Shown piece by piece: positions 25,924 through 35,138 of a stretch of DNA of 64,000 nucleotides. Under the pieces are notes generated by a model. That model did not search any database and had not been told where the DNA came from. It saw only the letters and a program-made list of their open reading frames with translations. The first letter of the stretch is position 1, and every line of letters begins with the position of its first letter. Made by a program: the position numbers and the translations under genes. The stretch lies in NCBI RefSeq assembly GCF_024518675.1, contig NZ_JANIGL010000001.1, positions 1,054,001 through 1,118,000 of the forward strand. Reading direction: 5' to 3'. This DNA is from Pseudoalteromonas shioyasakiensis. Lineage in GTDB: Bacteria; Pseudomonadota; Gammaproteobacteria; Enterobacterales; Alteromonadaceae.

Positions 25924-27237
25924 ATGAGCCTCATTAACGAAACCCATGATATTAATTTAACTAGCTGGGTTGAATCTGCCAACGCCAAAAATTGTGACTT
26001 CCCAATTCAAAACTTACCTTTTGCTGAAGTTCGTCGTAAGAACTCTAACGAAGCTTTTCGCGGTGCAGTTGCTATTGGCGACCAAGTAATTGACCTTGCA
26101 AAAGTAAACGAGTTAGCTATTTTTTCTGGTGATGCCCAAACAGCGGTTGCTGCTGCAAGCCAAGCAACTTTGAATGAATTTATGGGCCTTGGCCAACAAT
26201 ACTGGTCAGCATTGCGTTTAGCCTTGTCTAAAGCACTACGTGAAGGCGCACCCGAGCAAACAAAACTAACTGATACATTAATTGCTCAAGCTGACATTGA
26301 GTTTGCCCTGCCGTGTCGCATCGGTGATTACACTGACTTTTATACTTCAATTTATCATGCAACAGCCGTAGGCAGTTTATTCCGTCCAGATAACCCATTA
26401 CTACCTAACTACAAGTGGGTGCCAATTGGTTACCACGGCCGTTCATCATCAATTGATGTATCCGGACAAACTTTCCATCGCCCTAGCGGCCAAACTAAAG
26501 CGCCAGATGCCGATGTTCCATCGCTTGGCCCATGTAAACGCTTAGATTATGAATTAGAGCTAGGTATTTACTTAGGTAAAGGTAACGAGTTAGGGGATGC
26601 TATTGCTATCGAAAATGCAGAAAACCATGTATTTGGTTTCTGTGTTTTCAATGACTGGTCAGCACGTGATTTACAAGCATGGGAATACCAACCGTTAGGG
26701 CCATTTCTTGCGAAAAACTTTGCTTCGACAGTATCGCCATGGATTGTCACTACCGAAGCGCTGGCTCCATACAGAACCTCATGGACCCGTGATGAAAGTG
26801 ACCCACAACCATTAGATTATTTAGAGTCAACACATAACCGTGAGCACGGTGCGTTTGATATAAAAATGGACGTACAGATTGAAACGCAGAAAATGCGTGA
26901 CGAAGGCCATACTCCGGCGCAAGTGTCTAAATCAAGCTTTAAGCATTCATACTGGACAGTAGCGCAAATGGTAACTCACCATACCGTCAATGGTTGTAAC
27001 TTTATGCCAGGTGACATGCTAGGTTCAGGCACGCAATCGGGCCCTACTCACGAAGAAGCGGGCTCTTTACTTGAGCTATCACGTGGTGGCAAAGAGAAGA
27101 TCACACTAAGTAATGGTGAGCAACGCAGCTTCTTAGAAGATGGTGATAATGTAATCATGCGCGGCTGGTGCGAAAAAGAAGGTTTTGCTCGAATTGGCTT
27201 TGGCTCTGTTGAAGGCACAGTTCTTCCTGCTAAGTGA
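25924..27237 (+). CDS. fahA: Fumarylacetoacetase
   Basis: This hydrolase cleaves fumarylacetoacetate to fumarate and acetoacetate, the last step of tyrosine catabolism. The 437 aa have an N-terminal SH3-like domain (about 1-125) and a FAH catalytic domain with DYTDFYTSIYHATAVGSLFRP (about 138-158), the GYHGRSSSI segment, ELELGIYLG metal-binding Glu residues and DWSARDLQAWEYQPLGPF. The ATG follows AAGGAAAGA. It is followed by its own terminator at 27276-27299; maleylacetoacetate isomerase, often next to fahA, is absent here. Confidence 0.96.
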   Translation: MSLINETHDINLTSWVESANAKNCDFPIQNLPFAEVRRKNSNEAFRGAVAIGDQVIDLAKVNELAIFSGDAQTAVAAASQATLNEFMGLGQQYWSALRLALSKALREGAPEQTKLTDTLIAQADIEFALPCRIGDYTDFYTSIYHATAVGSLFRPDNPLLPNYKWVPIGYHGRSSSIDVSGQTFHRPSGQTKAPDADVPSLGPCKRLDYELELGIYLGKGNELGDAIAIENAENHVFGFCVFNDWSARDLQAWEYQPLGPFLAKNFASTVSPWIVTTEALAPYRTSWTRDESDPQPLDYLESTHNREHGAFDIKMDVQIETQKMRDEGHTPAQVSKSSFKHSYWTVAQMVTHHTVNGCNFMPGDMLGSGTQSGPTHEEAGSLLELSRGGKEKITLSNGEQRSFLEDGDNVIMRGWCEKEGFARIGFGSVEGTVLPAK

Positions 27238-27275
27238 TTAAACAACCTAACTTTTTAACTATTTGTTAAAAAATG

Positions 27276-27299
27276 AAAGCGCTCGACTGGGCGCTTTTT
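27276..27299 (+). terminator. fahA terminator
   Basis: AAAGCGC, an 8-base loop and GCGCTTT are followed by TT. It lies 39 bases after the stop. Confidence 0.8.
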
Positions 27300-27390
27300 A
27301 CCCACTAAATTGTAAAGATTACAATTTTTTTCTGGCTTTTTTATATCAAATTGCTATCTTAATCCGGTTAATAGCCAGTATTTATAAGCC

Positions 27391-28542
27391 ATGTCAGTAT
27401 TTATTAAGTCTTTTTATCACAAATTATTCCCAGCTAGACAGCTTTTGATCCGTCAAAATGGTGAAGTGAAGCATGTGATCTTGGCGCCTTGGCTGCAAGT
27501 TTCGGCTGTGTTAGGTATTTTAACAGCAATAACTTGGCTAACCGTTTCTACTTTGCAGGTGTATAGCCAAACTAATAAAATTTCTGATATTGAGCAAAGC
27601 CAAATAACAAAACAACAAAAATGGCAACAGCAGCAACAAGCGCAACAGCGTCTGCATGAACAACAGTTAGAGCAATTAGCCACTCTTGAACAAAAACATG
27701 CTCTACTGCAAAGCATGATTGAATCACTCCCCGACTCTCTGAGTAAAGCTGAAGAAAGCGCGACGCTCGAAATTAAAGAAAATCAACAGCAATCTGATTT
27801 GCATGAGCCTCTCATAGATGAGAACAAGGGCGATAAAACAACCTTGTTACATAAAAATAATACGCTAGAGCAACGTCTTATTGCACTTAACGCGCAATAT
27901 AAGCATAGCTTTTCTCAACTTGAGAACCATATCGAGCAACGTAAACAACGCATTTTAACTATGTTAAAAGGGGCCGGCCTTGATACTGCGTTGGCAAATC
28001 AGCTTAATAGCCCTGTAAATGATACGGCGCAAGGTGGTCCGTTAAACGTATTTGACGAATCAAGAATCCCTAGCGAATTTTTAGCCATTGCCGATAAACT
28101 ATTATCTCTAAATAACCTTGAGAGTTTACTTAACGAATTACCACAGTCGCTACCCGCCGCTGATTACTACATTTCAAGCAGTTATGGCTTACGCAAAGAT
28201 CCGATGAATGGTCGTCGCGCATTCCACAAAGGGGTTGATTTAGCTGGGTGGCATAAGACTGAAATTTTTGCCCCAGCCGATGGTAAAGTACTTCGCGCTG
28301 GACGCAACGGTGGTTACGGTAACTTTATAGAGCTTGAGCATAAAAATGGCTTTGTCACGCGTTTTGGTCACCTAAATAAAATTAAAGTGAAGAAGGGCCA
28401 AACAGTTGCTAAAAATGATGTAATTGGATTAATGGGCAGTACTGGCAGAAGCACCAGCACTCACCTACACTATGAAGTGTTACTTAACGACAAACATGTC
28501 AATCCTGTTAAAATTACAAAGGCGCTCTCTCGTGTTCGGTAA
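27391..28542 (+). CDS. M23 family peptidase with membrane anchor and coiled coil
   Basis: This predicted peptidoglycan endopeptidase or EnvC/NlpD-type regulator has 383 aa. One membrane segment lies at about 33-55, a Gln-rich coiled coil at about 60-200 and the C-terminal lasM23 domain at about 255-375. The zinc ligands are H279 and D283 in HKGVDLAG, and H358-x-H360 in THLHYEV; these four are the catalytic set, so it is probably active. It overlaps the start of a bactofilin gene by 11 bases. In other bacteria M23 peptidases and bactofilins act together in cell shape, so a local wall-shaping role is a sound inference. Confidence 0.92.
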   Translation: MSVFIKSFYHKLFPARQLLIRQNGEVKHVILAPWLQVSAVLGILTAITWLTVSTLQVYSQTNKISDIEQSQITKQQKWQQQQQAQQRLHEQQLEQLATLEQKHALLQSMIESLPDSLSKAEESATLEIKENQQQSDLHEPLIDENKGDKTTLLHKNNTLEQRLIALNAQYKHSFSQLENHIEQRKQRILTMLKGAGLDTALANQLNSPVNDTAQGGPLNVFDESRIPSEFLAIADKLLSLNNLESLLNELPQSLPAADYYISSSYGLRKDPMNGRRAFHKGVDLAGWHKTEIFAPADGKVLRAGRNGGYGNFIELEHKNGFVTRFGHLNKIKVKKGQTVAKNDVIGLMGSTGRSTSTHLHYEVLLNDKHVNPVKITKALSRVR

Positions 28543-29023
28543 AAAAAAGCAAACAAATACCAGCTCTGCTGGTAATCAATTAAAAAGAACAAATCATGCT
28601 CCATCGATTATCTCTGAAGATGTGCGCCTAACCGGTTCACTCGTCAGTCAAGGCGAAGTACAGCTTGATGGTCGCATTGATGGCGATGTAAGAGTTAATC
28701 ATCTTGTTATTGGTACAACTGGCCTTGTAGAAGGCAGTGTAGTTGCTGATAGTGTTATTGTTAAAGGCAAGATCATAGGCTCACTCAATGCAGGTAAGGT
28801 CACGATAGAGCAGACTGCCGAAGTACACGGCGATGTTTATCAAGATACCTTAAGCATTGAAGCTGGCGCTGTTATTGAGGGTAACTTAAAGCAGCGACAT
28901 GAGGCTGAAACGGTAGAGTTGATAAGTCAAACAACTGAGTCAAAGCCTGAGCTAGCATCCGTTTTAAACGAAGGTGATAACGACTTGTCGTTTTTCAACA
29001 AACAAGCCGCAGAAAAAGAATAA
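28532..29023 (+). CDS. Bactofilin (polymer-forming cytoskeletal protein)
   Basis: This bactofilin of 163 aa has a central beta-helix of short repeats at about 25-125 (SIISEDVRLTGSLVSQGEVQ, then GDVRVNHLVIGTTGLVEGSV). It has a basic N-terminal tail (GKKKQ) and an acidic C-terminal tail. Bactofilins polymerise without nucleotide and position wall enzymes. I use GTG 28532 as start: it gives the family N-terminus and overlaps the M23 stop, implying coupled translation. An ATG at 28472 is in frame but lies deep inside the peptidase gene. Confidence 0.9.
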   Translation: MFGKKKQTNTSSAGNQLKRTNHAPSIISEDVRLTGSLVSQGEVQLDGRIDGDVRVNHLVIGTTGLVEGSVVADSVIVKGKIIGSLNAGKVTIEQTAEVHGDVYQDTLSIEAGAVIEGNLKQRHEAETVELISQTTESKPELASVLNEGDNDLSFFNKQAAEKE

Positions 29024-29025
29024 GG

Positions 29026-29499
29026 CTATTTCTTCTTAGTTATGTACATTGTAATATCTGCAGTGAATACAAGCTCATTGCGGGTATTATAAAGCTTAAC
29101 TGGCACCACTAAATCTTCTTTATCTATCCATTGTCTAGGTAATTGAATCTCTGCAATTGCCGTCACATCTGTATCCACTTTTGCTAAATAATTAACCGTC
29201 ATTCCTTTTGGGATCCAGCGATGGGTTTTATAGGGTACTGTTGCATCAACCATCACGCCAGCACATAGTTCAGCCAAATTACATTGGGCAATGGCATGAA
29301 TAGTCCCAATGTGATTATGAACGCTACGGCGGTTTTTAACTACGGCACTACAATAGCCATCTCTAACATCTAAAATATAGGGTTTCATTGAACCAAAATA
29401 AGGGGCTTTAAAACACACGGCTTTAGTAAATAACCAATTACCAAACGGTAAATTTTTTAATTTTAACCAGGTTTTTAGAACGGCAGATTTATCACTCAT
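29026..29499 (-). CDS. DUF4442 / hotdog-fold thioesterase-like protein
   Basis: This protein of 157 aa has a hotdog-type core (AVVKNRRSVHNHIGTIHAIAQCNLAELCAG, about 68-97), matching DUF4442 proteins, which are probable acyl-CoA or acyl-carrier thioesterases. No catalytic assignment is possible. ATG 29499 (MSDKSAVL) is chosen over an in-frame start 21 codons upstream because the extension is not family-like. The stop lies two bases from the bactofilin stop, so the genes converge with no intervening terminator. Confidence 0.8.
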   Translation of the reverse strand: MSDKSAVLKTWLKLKNLPFGNWLFTKAVCFKAPYFGSMKPYILDVRDGYCSAVVKNRRSVHNHIGTIHAIAQCNLAELCAGVMVDATVPYKTHRWIPKGMTVNYLAKVDTDVTAIAEIQLPRQWIDKEDLVVPVKLYNTRNELVFTADITMYITKKK

Positions 29500-29685
29500 T
29501 ATTTTTCTCAGTCGAATGCTGTTTATATAGAAATAAATTAACACATCAGACCAGTCAAGCAAAGATTAATAAACAATCAAGCTCAGGTTCACAAATGATT
29601 TTAGTTATGATGACAACGTATGTTGCTTGAATATCCCTTTCATTTTTTAGTTCGGCACAATAAAATACAGGATTAAGGAGCATCC

Positions 29686-30882
29686 ATGCCAAAAACTGAA
29701 CACTCATTGCATATCGTATTAATTCTCGCATTACTTATTATTTTCTGCCCGTTGGCTATTGATATTTATCTGCCCGCTTTTCCTGAAATAGCACAAGCAT
29801 TTTCAGTGGATGAGAAGAAAGTGCAGCTCACTGTGGCTATTTTTATGCTCACAGTCGGTTTAGGCCAACTGATTGCCGGTCCCTTAGCTGATAAATTTGG
29901 CCGTAAGCCAATTGCTATAACAGGGATAAGCCTATACGGCATTGCAGGGTTACTGGCTTATTTCGCGCCAAACTTTACCGTGTTAATGATAGCACGCGCT
30001 GTTCAGGGCTTTGGAGCCTGTGCCACTTTTGTGGTGGCATTTGCAATTGTGAGGGATAAATACGGCAGCGCTAAAAGCGGTCAAATGATCACTTATTTAA
30101 ATGGGATTGTATGTTTTGTGCCTGCACTCGCGCCAATATTAGGCGCATGGTTAACCGTGCAGTTTGGCTGGCGAATGAACTTTTTATTTTTAGTCGGTTT
30201 TGCTAGCCTAGGCTTAATAATCACCCTGCTGTTTTTTAAAGAAACTCGGCCAAGTGATAGTCACTATCAAGGGCATATTTTAGACTTACGTAGGTTTGTG
30301 CCAATCATTACCACAAATGTATTCTTTTTTAACAGCCTTCTATGCATGATAGCCATGTCGGCAATTTTGGCTTTTGTCACTCTTGCACCGGGCTGGATCA
30401 TGACCGAGCTGGGTGGCACAGTGAGTGACTTTACTTTTTGGTTTACCTTAAATGCGGTTATTAGTATCGTCGCCAGCTTTATTGCGCCTTTGTATATCAA
30501 ACGTCACAGCCAAAAAGCATTAAAGTTAGGGGTAAGCTTACTTATTTTTTCTGGCGTGCTTATATTGTTATTAAGTCAGTTTAAAACAGCCTTCACCTTT
30601 ATGTTACCTATATTAATAGCTGCGCTTGGGTTTTCATTAAGCTTGGGCTCCGCCGCTGGCATGGCTCTGTCGCATTTTCCAAAACAAGCAGGTACGGCAT
30701 CGGCACTGATTGGCTTAATGCAAATGAGTGGCGCCGGCCTACTGGTTATTGTTAGCCAAGTGCTGCCTTTTAATGCCCCACAATTCATTGCCTTTCATTT
30801 GCTATTATTACTGCCCCTGTGGCTGTTATTAATGACACGTAAAGCGAATATTTATCATCCTGTCACAGCGGTACAAAAATAA
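29686..30882 (+). CDS. Bcr/CflA family MFS drug efflux transporter
   Basis: This 12-helix inner-membrane exporter has 398 aa. The N-terminal CPLAIDIYLPAFPEIAQAF (about 21-39) is the Bcr/CflA motif, and GPLADKFGRKPIAI (about 65-78) is the MFS loop 2-3 signature. Members export chloramphenicol, bicyclomycin or other small compounds; the substrate here is unknown. The ATG follows TAAGGAG. The stop overlaps the ATG of the LysE-type gene (TAATG), so the two exporters are translationally coupled. Confidence 0.93.
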   Translation: MPKTEHSLHIVLILALLIIFCPLAIDIYLPAFPEIAQAFSVDEKKVQLTVAIFMLTVGLGQLIAGPLADKFGRKPIAITGISLYGIAGLLAYFAPNFTVLMIARAVQGFGACATFVVAFAIVRDKYGSAKSGQMITYLNGIVCFVPALAPILGAWLTVQFGWRMNFLFLVGFASLGLIITLLFFKETRPSDSHYQGHILDLRRFVPIITTNVFFFNSLLCMIAMSAILAFVTLAPGWIMTELGGTVSDFTFWFTLNAVISIVASFIAPLYIKRHSQKALKLGVSLLIFSGVLILLLSQFKTAFTFMLPILIAALGFSLSLGSAAGMALSHFPKQAGTASALIGLMQMSGAGLLVIVSQVLPFNAPQFIAFHLLLLLPLWLLLMTRKANIYHPVTAVQK

Positions 30883-31520
30883 TGCTAGTCAATCCTGAGT
30901 TTGTATTATCATTTTTAGCCGCGAGCTTTTTAATAGCTGTGGCGCCTGGGCCTTCAAACGCCTTTTTAATGGCGCAAACGTTTGCTAATGGCCGTGCTGC
31001 CGGCTTACAAAGTGCGTTTGGTTTTGCCCTTGGCGGCGTAGTACACACTTTATTAGCCGTGGCAGGTTTAACCGCTATTTTAAAAGCCTCTGAAACAGCT
31101 TATGCGACGGTGCAGTACGCTGGCGCTGCCTACCTTTGCTACTTAGGTGCAACTATGCTTAAAAGCACATTTACGCAGCCATCATGCAATAGTGATGATA
31201 AGCCTCACGTTACTACCAAAAAAAAATCCAATGTTATGTTTCAAGCCATGATGACAGAAGTACTTAACCCCAAAGTGGCGCTGTTCTTTATTGCTTTTAT
31301 ACCACAATTTGTTGATCCGACATTATCGAGTTCAACCACATTCCAGTTGGCATTTTTTGGTTTACTCTATCCTCTCTTTGCTTTTCCTATCGACTGCACA
31401 TATATTTACTTTGGCGATAAAATTGCAAACTATTTTAGAGCACATCCACAAAGCCAGATTTGGATAGATCGTATAACAGGCGTAGTATTTATAGCGCTGG
31501 CCATTAATCTACTAATGTAA
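30882..31520 (+). CDS. LysE/RhtB family amino-acid exporter
   Basis: This 212-aa membrane protein has about six hydrophobic segments and the family motif APGPSNAFLMAQTFANGRAAGL near residues 21-42. The GALFF-like segment here reads MTEVLNPKVALFFIAFIPQFVDP. Such proteins export amino acids or their derivatives (RhtB homoserine lactone, LysE lysine). The gene overlaps the stop of the Bcr/CflA gene by one base and is probably co-expressed with it. Substrate unknown. Confidence 0.92.
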   Translation: MLVNPEFVLSFLAASFLIAVAPGPSNAFLMAQTFANGRAAGLQSAFGFALGGVVHTLLAVAGLTAILKASETAYATVQYAGAAYLCYLGATMLKSTFTQPSCNSDDKPHVTTKKKSNVMFQAMMTEVLNPKVALFFIAFIPQFVDPTLSSSTTFQLAFFGLLYPLFAFPIDCTYIYFGDKIANYFRAHPQSQIWIDRITGVVFIALAINLLM

Positions 31521-31619
31521 TAAACCTGAATTCTAGATAATAAATATATTTGTGATTTAATATCAATCCATTAGTATATCTCTTAACCAGAGTTCAGGTT
31601 ATTAACAATAAGAGTCAAT

Positions 31620-32084
31620 ATGGAACAAAAATTACAATCACTTCCCGCACATAAAAATATCGCTTTGGTTGCCCACGATGGTAAAAAAGCCGCTCTTCAA
31701 CTTTGGTGTGAAAAACACCGTGATAGCCTATCTCAACATACGCTATATGGTACTGGTACTACAGGGCATTTAATTGAGCGCTCTACAGGATTAAAGGTTG
31801 TTAAACTACTAAGCGGCCCTATGGGAGGAGATCAGCAGCTCGGCGCAAAAATTGCCGAGCACGAAGTGCACATGTTAATATTTTTTTGGGATCCACTTGC
31901 ATCACAACCCCATGATCCTGATGTGAAAGCTTTACTTAGATTAGCCGCTGTTTGGAATATTCCCGTGGCCTGTAATGAGGTAAGTGCTGATATGTTATTA
32001 AGCTCCACCTTGATGAATAATGAGCTTGAGCGTACTTTACCAGATTACGAGAAGTACCTCGCAACCCGGCAGCTAGATTTATAA
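31620..32084 (+). CDS. mgsA: Methylglyoxal synthase
   Basis: This enzyme converts dihydroxyacetone phosphate to methylglyoxal and phosphate, a bypass of lower glycolysis. The 154 aa align with E. coli MgsA residue for residue at the active site: ALVAHDGKK (D20), GTGTTGHLI, GPMGGDQQLGA with the catalytic D71, H98 and D101 in QPHDPDVK. It is a single gene. Terminator-like dyad sequences (AACCTGAA / TTCAGGTT) lie upstream around 31526-31600 but have no clear role. Confidence 0.97.
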   Translation: MEQKLQSLPAHKNIALVAHDGKKAALQLWCEKHRDSLSQHTLYGTGTTGHLIERSTGLKVVKLLSGPMGGDQQLGAKIAEHEVHMLIFFWDPLASQPHDPDVKALLRLAAVWNIPVACNEVSADMLLSSTLMNNELERTLPDYEKYLATRQLDL

Positions 32085-32089
32085 CACGG

Positions 32090-33457
32090 TTACTTATAAA
32101 GCATCTGTGCCCACTTGGTCAAACCGGCGGTAACACTACCAAAGTGATCGCCGTTGACCATTTTAATATCACCAAGGTGTTGCTTAAGTGCCGCTTTTAT
32201 CAACGGTGATTGCGCACTACCTCCTGTTAAATAAATAACATCAGGCGTCACACCTGCCTCTTTTATCGCTTGCTTAGCCAAGGTGACTATTTGGCTTATA
32301 GAGTCATCAACGGCTAACGCTAAGTCGTCTAAATCCAATAATTTTGATAAATCATTAGTTAAAAAGCCCAAGTCACAATTAAAACTTTGTTGTGACGATA
32401 AAGCAATTTTGGCGGCTTCCCCTTGTTGCACTAATTGATGCCCTTGTTTATTCTGCTGTAAATCAATTAAACGTTGGAAAAGCTCAGGTTCACTCACTTC
32501 ACGCAGTTGAGTCATTAACTCACGAGTATGGGCTTGAGCATAAAACTGACTCTGTAAATTTACATCATTGATTTTACACGCCTGCCAAAATGCCTGATTT
32601 GGTAAAGTTAAGCCTGATTTAAAGGTGCTGCCTAAACCTAGTAAAGGCATTAATCCATGGTAGCTCAAAGCAATATCAAGGTCGTTTCCGCCAATACGTT
32701 TACCACTATGGGCTAAAAAATCATGATCGCGTTCACTATTACCTCGAAAACTTGGCCCCATTTGCACAAATGAGCAGTCACTCGTGCCACCGCCAATATC
32801 GACCACGAGTACTTTTTGGTTTTGAGTTAAATTACTTTCGTAATCAATACCTGCCGCCAGAGGCTCATATAAAAATGCAACGTCTTTAAAACCTGCACGT
32901 TTAGCGGCGCGCTCTAAGATACCAAGAGCTTGCTGATTTGACTCTTCGCCACCCACAGCTTGAAAGTTAACAGGACGGCCAATCACTGTATGGGTTAAAG
33001 ATTGTTGCAGTGACACTTCAGCTCGTTGCTTTATTTTTAAAATCATTGCCGTTGCAATGTCTTCAAAAAAGTTGATTTGCCCTTGCTTTAAACCTGTAGC
33101 ACCAAAAAAAGATTTCGGTGATTTAACAAAGTACCCTTCTTCAGGAAATTGTACATATTCGTTAATAGCTTCACGGCCAATAAATATACTTTGTTCATCA
33201 GCGGCTAAATCAAGGTCTGATTTTATTCGTGGCAATGTATTAAGTAAGGCTTGCCGTTGGCTTTTATAGTCTTGCTCAAACGACGTGCCAGTGAGATGCT
33301 TAGCAACAAAATCAACGACTAACGCGCTATGGTGAGTGTAAAGAGTCGATGGCAAGTAGTGCTTACCTTGCTCTAATGGCACAAGTTCAACAAGGTTGTT
33401 TTCGCCGATAACACCCATTGCACAATTAGAACTACCATAATCAAAACCTACTACCAT
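32090..33457 (-). CDS. YegD-like Hsp70 family protein
   Basis: This protein of 455 aa has an actin/Hsp70 ATPase fold: phosphate 1 motif VGFDYGSSNCAMGVI (about 2-16), phosphate 2 VLVVDIGGGTSDCS (about 215-228) and an adenosine motif LTGGSAQSPLI near 415-425. It lacks the long C-terminal substrate-binding domain of DnaK, like E. coli YegD. Its clients are unknown. It is convergent with mgsA (5-base gap) and is followed by no obvious partner such as a J-domain gene. Confidence 0.9.
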   Translation of the reverse strand: MVVGFDYGSSNCAMGVIGENNLVELVPLEQGKHYLPSTLYTHHSALVVDFVAKHLTGTSFEQDYKSQRQALLNTLPRIKSDLDLAADEQSIFIGREAINEYVQFPEEGYFVKSPKSFFGATGLKQGQINFFEDIATAMILKIKQRAEVSLQQSLTHTVIGRPVNFQAVGGEESNQQALGILERAAKRAGFKDVAFLYEPLAAGIDYESNLTQNQKVLVVDIGGGTSDCSFVQMGPSFRGNSERDHDFLAHSGKRIGGNDLDIALSYHGLMPLLGLGSTFKSGLTLPNQAFWQACKINDVNLQSQFYAQAHTRELMTQLREVSEPELFQRLIDLQQNKQGHQLVQQGEAAKIALSSQQSFNCDLGFLTNDLSKLLDLDDLALAVDDSISQIVTLAKQAIKEAGVTPDVIYLTGGSAQSPLIKAALKQHLGDIKMVNGDHFGSVTAGLTKWAQMLYK

Positions 33458-33522
33458 TGCTTCACCACACTGACAACAAAAAGGCCGCGCAATTTAGCAC
33501 ACTTAATAGATTTTATAAAATA

Positions 33523-34389
33523 TTATTGCTGTGGGCGTTCACGTAAAAAGCTCGCAAATCGAGGTAATCCATTTTTTGTATAGCCATGGTAACGGTAAGT
33601 GATCTTCGCGCCGATTGCGGGTGGATTTTGCCTTTGTAAGTCACTAAAACCAGTGCCGATATTAAACTCAATGCCGGTGTCATTTTTTACCCGTAAAGCG
33701 CCAAGCATACCTTGGTACTTTCCCTTCCCAGGTAGATATTCAAGCACGATAGCTTCATCATCAAAATAGGGCTTTAATTTTAACAAGGCTGATGAGCGTC
33801 CATTTTGATGCTTGGCGCTTGCAAGATGCAGCATAACCCCTTCACCATCCTGTTTTATGATCCGATCAAAAAAAGCGCTAAGTGCTTCATTTGAGAAAAA
33901 CTGATGCTGTTCTACAGCAATGATATGTGGTTTATTAATGACTTGAACCAACTGTTGATAGTTTTTATAACGAATGCTGAAAGGGTTTATTTGATCGGGC
34001 ATATCAAATATACGAAAAGTAACCTTCTGCCAATCACTGTCTACTGGTATGGCTGTGCGAACAATACCACTTAATGCAGCAAAATCATTATGCTTTGTCC
34101 AAAGCTCCCCATCAAGCCACACATTTGGCAAAACACGGCTAAACCAAGTCGGTGTATTAATCTGGTTACCATTGCGGGTAACAAACTCAGCACCAGTCCA
34201 AATAGCCCTGACACCATCAAACTTTTCACTGACTAAGTACTCAGACACATCAACTGTTTTGCTTTTATCATACACTTTTGCAAGTTGTACGTGTGGTGTA
34301 GCACCTGCCTTATCAGCGCTTTGGGCTAAACAAGGTAAGTTTAGTGAAATTAGCCAAAAATATAATAAAGTATAGAGTCCTTTTTTCAT
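33523..34389 (-). CDS. Exported ATP-dependent DNA ligase, LigE type
   Basis: This 288-aa minimal DNA ligase carries an N-terminal signal peptide (about 1-22, ending CLA-Q), so it should reach the periplasm, as known for Lig E enzymes. Motif I is SEKFDGVRAIWTG with the adenylated K56; motif III is VWLDGELW and motif IV DGEGVMLH; motif V appears as LLKLKPYFDDEA. The small OB domain ends in FASFLRERPQQ. Proposed roles include repair of incoming DNA during uptake, which is not proven. It lies between a YegD-like gene and a HAD phosphatase and shares no obvious pathway with them. Confidence 0.93.
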   Translation of the reverse strand: MKKGLYTLLYFWLISLNLPCLAQSADKAGATPHVQLAKVYDKSKTVDVSEYLVSEKFDGVRAIWTGAEFVTRNGNQINTPTWFSRVLPNVWLDGELWTKHNDFAALSGIVRTAIPVDSDWQKVTFRIFDMPDQINPFSIRYKNYQQLVQVINKPHIIAVEQHQFFSNEALSAFFDRIIKQDGEGVMLHLASAKHQNGRSSALLKLKPYFDDEAIVLEYLPGKGKYQGMLGALRVKNDTGIEFNIGTGFSDLQRQNPPAIGAKITYRYHGYTKNGLPRFASFLRERPQQ

Positions 34390-34419
34390 TGTCGTATCCT
34401 TACAAAATAGATACTCAAA

Positions 34420-35076
34420 CTATAGTTTATTTTGTACCCATTGCAAAAACTCCTGCAAATTAACAAGCTGTGTCGTTGCTTTGCTGAGATCATGATTTAA
34501 GGTATGTTTGTTAGGCACTGCAATTACAGCAAGATTTGCATTAAAAGCTGCGGTTACGCCAGTATTTGTGTCTTCAACCGCGACGGCATTTACAGGGTTA
34601 ATTGCAAGTGTTTGCAGTGCTAATAAATACGGATCGCCCGCAGGCTTTGGGTTCACCACATCATCTTTGGTGACCACGCAATCAAACAGTTCATAAAAAC
34701 CATACCCTTTAAGGATAGGTAAGGCTTCATCTCGTGCACTGCCTGTCACTAACGCCATCTTTAGACCACTTTGTTTCACCGCGAGTAAGGTTTCTTTTGC
34801 AAATGGCATGAGTGGTGGCAAGTGAGTTGTGACAAATTCACTAAAGTAGTCATACTTGCGTTGTGCTAGTGCTTGCGGTGAAATTGCTAAATTGTAATGA
34901 CTAACAACTTCTTTTGCCGCTTCTACAGTTGCTTTACCTGAAAAACGCTGACAAAATTCATCTTCTTCATAGCGTATACCATACTCGGCTAAAATGTCAT
35001 TCCAGCAATTAAAGTGCACACTTTCGGAATCAACCAAGGTGCCATCCATATCAAATAGTATTGCCTGTAAAGTCAT
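34420..35076 (-). CDS. HAD-superfamily phosphatase, beta-phosphoglucomutase-like
   Basis: This cytosolic phosphatase or phosphomutase has about 218 aa. Motif I is FDMDGTLVDSE, with the nucleophile Asp near the N-terminus. A helical cap (FCQRFSGKATVEAAKEV) follows, motif II is ALVTGSARDEALP, motif III has K in VNPKPAGDPYL, and motif IV is VAVEDTNTGVTAA. The closest named families are beta-phosphoglucomutase, 2-deoxyglucose-6-phosphatase and YfbT-type sugar phosphatases. The start is ATG 35076, six bases after AAGGA; an ATG two codons upstream also fits and the reading frame is open further 5'. Confidence 0.88.
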   Translation of the reverse strand: MTLQAILFDMDGTLVDSESVHFNCWNDILAEYGIRYEEDEFCQRFSGKATVEAAKEVVSHYNLAISPQALAQRKYDYFSEFVTTHLPPLMPFAKETLLAVKQSGLKMALVTGSARDEALPILKGYGFYELFDCVVTKDDVVNPKPAGDPYLLALQTLAINPVNAVAVEDTNTGVTAAFNANLAVIAVPNKHTLNHDLSKATTQLVNLQEFLQWVQNKL

Positions 35077-35138
35077 CGTCATTCCTTTTGCCCAAATCAG
35101 CGTTAAAAAAAGGCGCACTTGGCACCTTTTCATTTACA

